From NCBI GenBank assembly GCA_028673005.1, contig CM054120.1:71287533-71351532 (forward strand): a stretch of 64,000 nucleotides of DNA, given 5' to 3'. Position numbers and translations under genes: made by a program. Below, piece after piece: positions 63,382 to 64,000 of this stretch. Origin of the DNA: Tanypteryx hageni. Taxonomy: Eukaryota; Arthropoda; Insecta; Odonata; Petaluridae. How positions within the stretch are numbered: the first letter of the stretch is position 1; every line of letters starts with the position of its first letter. The notes below the pieces were generated by a model, which was not told the DNA's origin, did no database searches, and worked only from the letters and a program-made list of their open reading frames with translations.

Positions 63382-64000
63382 ATGCCAAGTCTAGCGATTG
63401 GAAGCCAACTTATAACATCTTCTGTTGCCATTGGCAAAGCATTAGGCCTCCATTATGCCAAGGTTAGCAGCACGGCCGAGCACGATCCTTCTTTTAATCG
63501 AATCAAAGAGAGAATGGAAAGAACTGTAGTAAACCTTGGCAAAGTCAGCAGTCCAGCATCATACAATGAACCTTTTTCACAGTGGGAGTTGAAGTCGGTG
63601 ATTGGGGATGTTAAGGATTCTTGTCCTGGCTTGGACAGTATCCATAATGCCTTCCTCAAACATCTGCCCATAGATGCCGAACAGGACCTACTGAAAACAC
63701 TCAATCAACTTCGGGCTGAGGGTGCTTTCCCTGAATCATTGCGGGAATCGGCAATTGTCCCTATCCCTAAATAGGGAAAGGACAAGTGCCAGGCATTCAG
63801 CTATACCGCAATCTCCTTGACCAGCTGCCTGTGCAAACTGATGGAGATAAGGGTCAACGGACGTCTAGTTTGGTGCCTTGTCATCAGCAACCTTATCTCA
63901 AATGTCCAGTGTGGTTTATGACGTAGCAGGTCTACAGTGGACCACATAGTCAGGATCGACAGCTTTATCCAAGAGGCCTTTCTTCTATGCTAGCATGTCA
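63382..64000 (+). repeat. Array unit 27 (cut by window end)
   Basis: RT fragment only, from 63298; K-type linker open 63382-63774. It matches unit 23 (54447 onward) and so opens a third 8.9-kb block. The array continues beyond the window. Confidence 0.93.

Larger units (their letters stand above)
1..64000 (+). repeat. Tandem array of a ~2.22-kb chimeric RT/metalloproteinase unit
   Basis: The same sequence recurs head to tail. Using the ATG of the RT-linker segment as phase mark, it falls at 5359, 9895, 12120, 14370, 16596, 18821, 21043, 23252, 25482, 27707, 29931, 32156, 34380, 36604, 38828, 41050, 43275, 45512, 47749, 49974, 52224, 54447, 56670, 58895, 61159 and 63382; an incomplete copy lies before 5359. 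Spacing from 9895 on is 2209-2264 bp. Both window ends cut through a unit, so the array extends beyond. Units are mosaics of a few recurring variants rather than independently diverged copies, as expected of a satellite evolving by unequal exchange and conversion. Confidence 0.97.

Noticed and set aside
1..64000. Bacterial or phage accessory region
   Set aside because: No ribosome-binding-site/operon structure, no prokaryotic genes; jockey RT, Tigger transposons with TA duplications and an MMP indicate an animal genome.

Overview
This window is eukaryotic repeat DNA, most likely from an arthropod and plausibly a crustacean. That reading rests on a jockey-type non-LTR reverse transcriptase, pogo/Tigger DNA transposons and a matrix-metalloproteinase fragment on an AT-rich background. 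No host gene, tRNA or rRNA is intact or recognisable. Almost all 64 kb is one head-to-tail tandem array of a chimeric unit of about 2.22 kb, seen about 27 times, with both end units cut by the window.

Each unit, read on the + strand, holds four parts. (1) About 1.1 kb of a dead jockey-like reverse transcriptase (pre-RT linker, fingers/palm, start of thumb; no endonuclease). (2) About 475 bp of a matrix metalloproteinase: end of the prodomain with the cysteine switch, then the start of the catalytic domain, stopping before the zinc site. (3) A short spacer with a 14-bp minisatellite. (4) An unrecognised coding-like piece split by an apparent 79-bp intron, which runs directly into the next RT fragment. 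Nonsense codons shared by all copies show that the founder was already dead when it was amplified.

Layout: 1-9.9 kb is the diverged edge. Both of its units carry a Tigger-like element at the same TA site, and the first also has a deletion, a GC-rich foreign insert of about 530 bp and a partial re-duplication. From 9.9 to 64 kb there are homogenised units of 2209-2264 bp in several mixed subtypes. Superimposed are higher-order repeats: a 2-unit block of 4449 bp repeated twice (about 27.0-35.9 kb) and a 4-unit block of 8935 bp repeated twice and starting again (45.5-64 kb). Length differences between units are nearly all multiples of 14 bp, set by the minisatellite.

Nothing here works together as a pathway. 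The interest lies in how the chimera formed, how the array evolves (unequal exchange, conversion, minisatellite slippage), and where the metalloproteinase and the spliced unknown piece came from.
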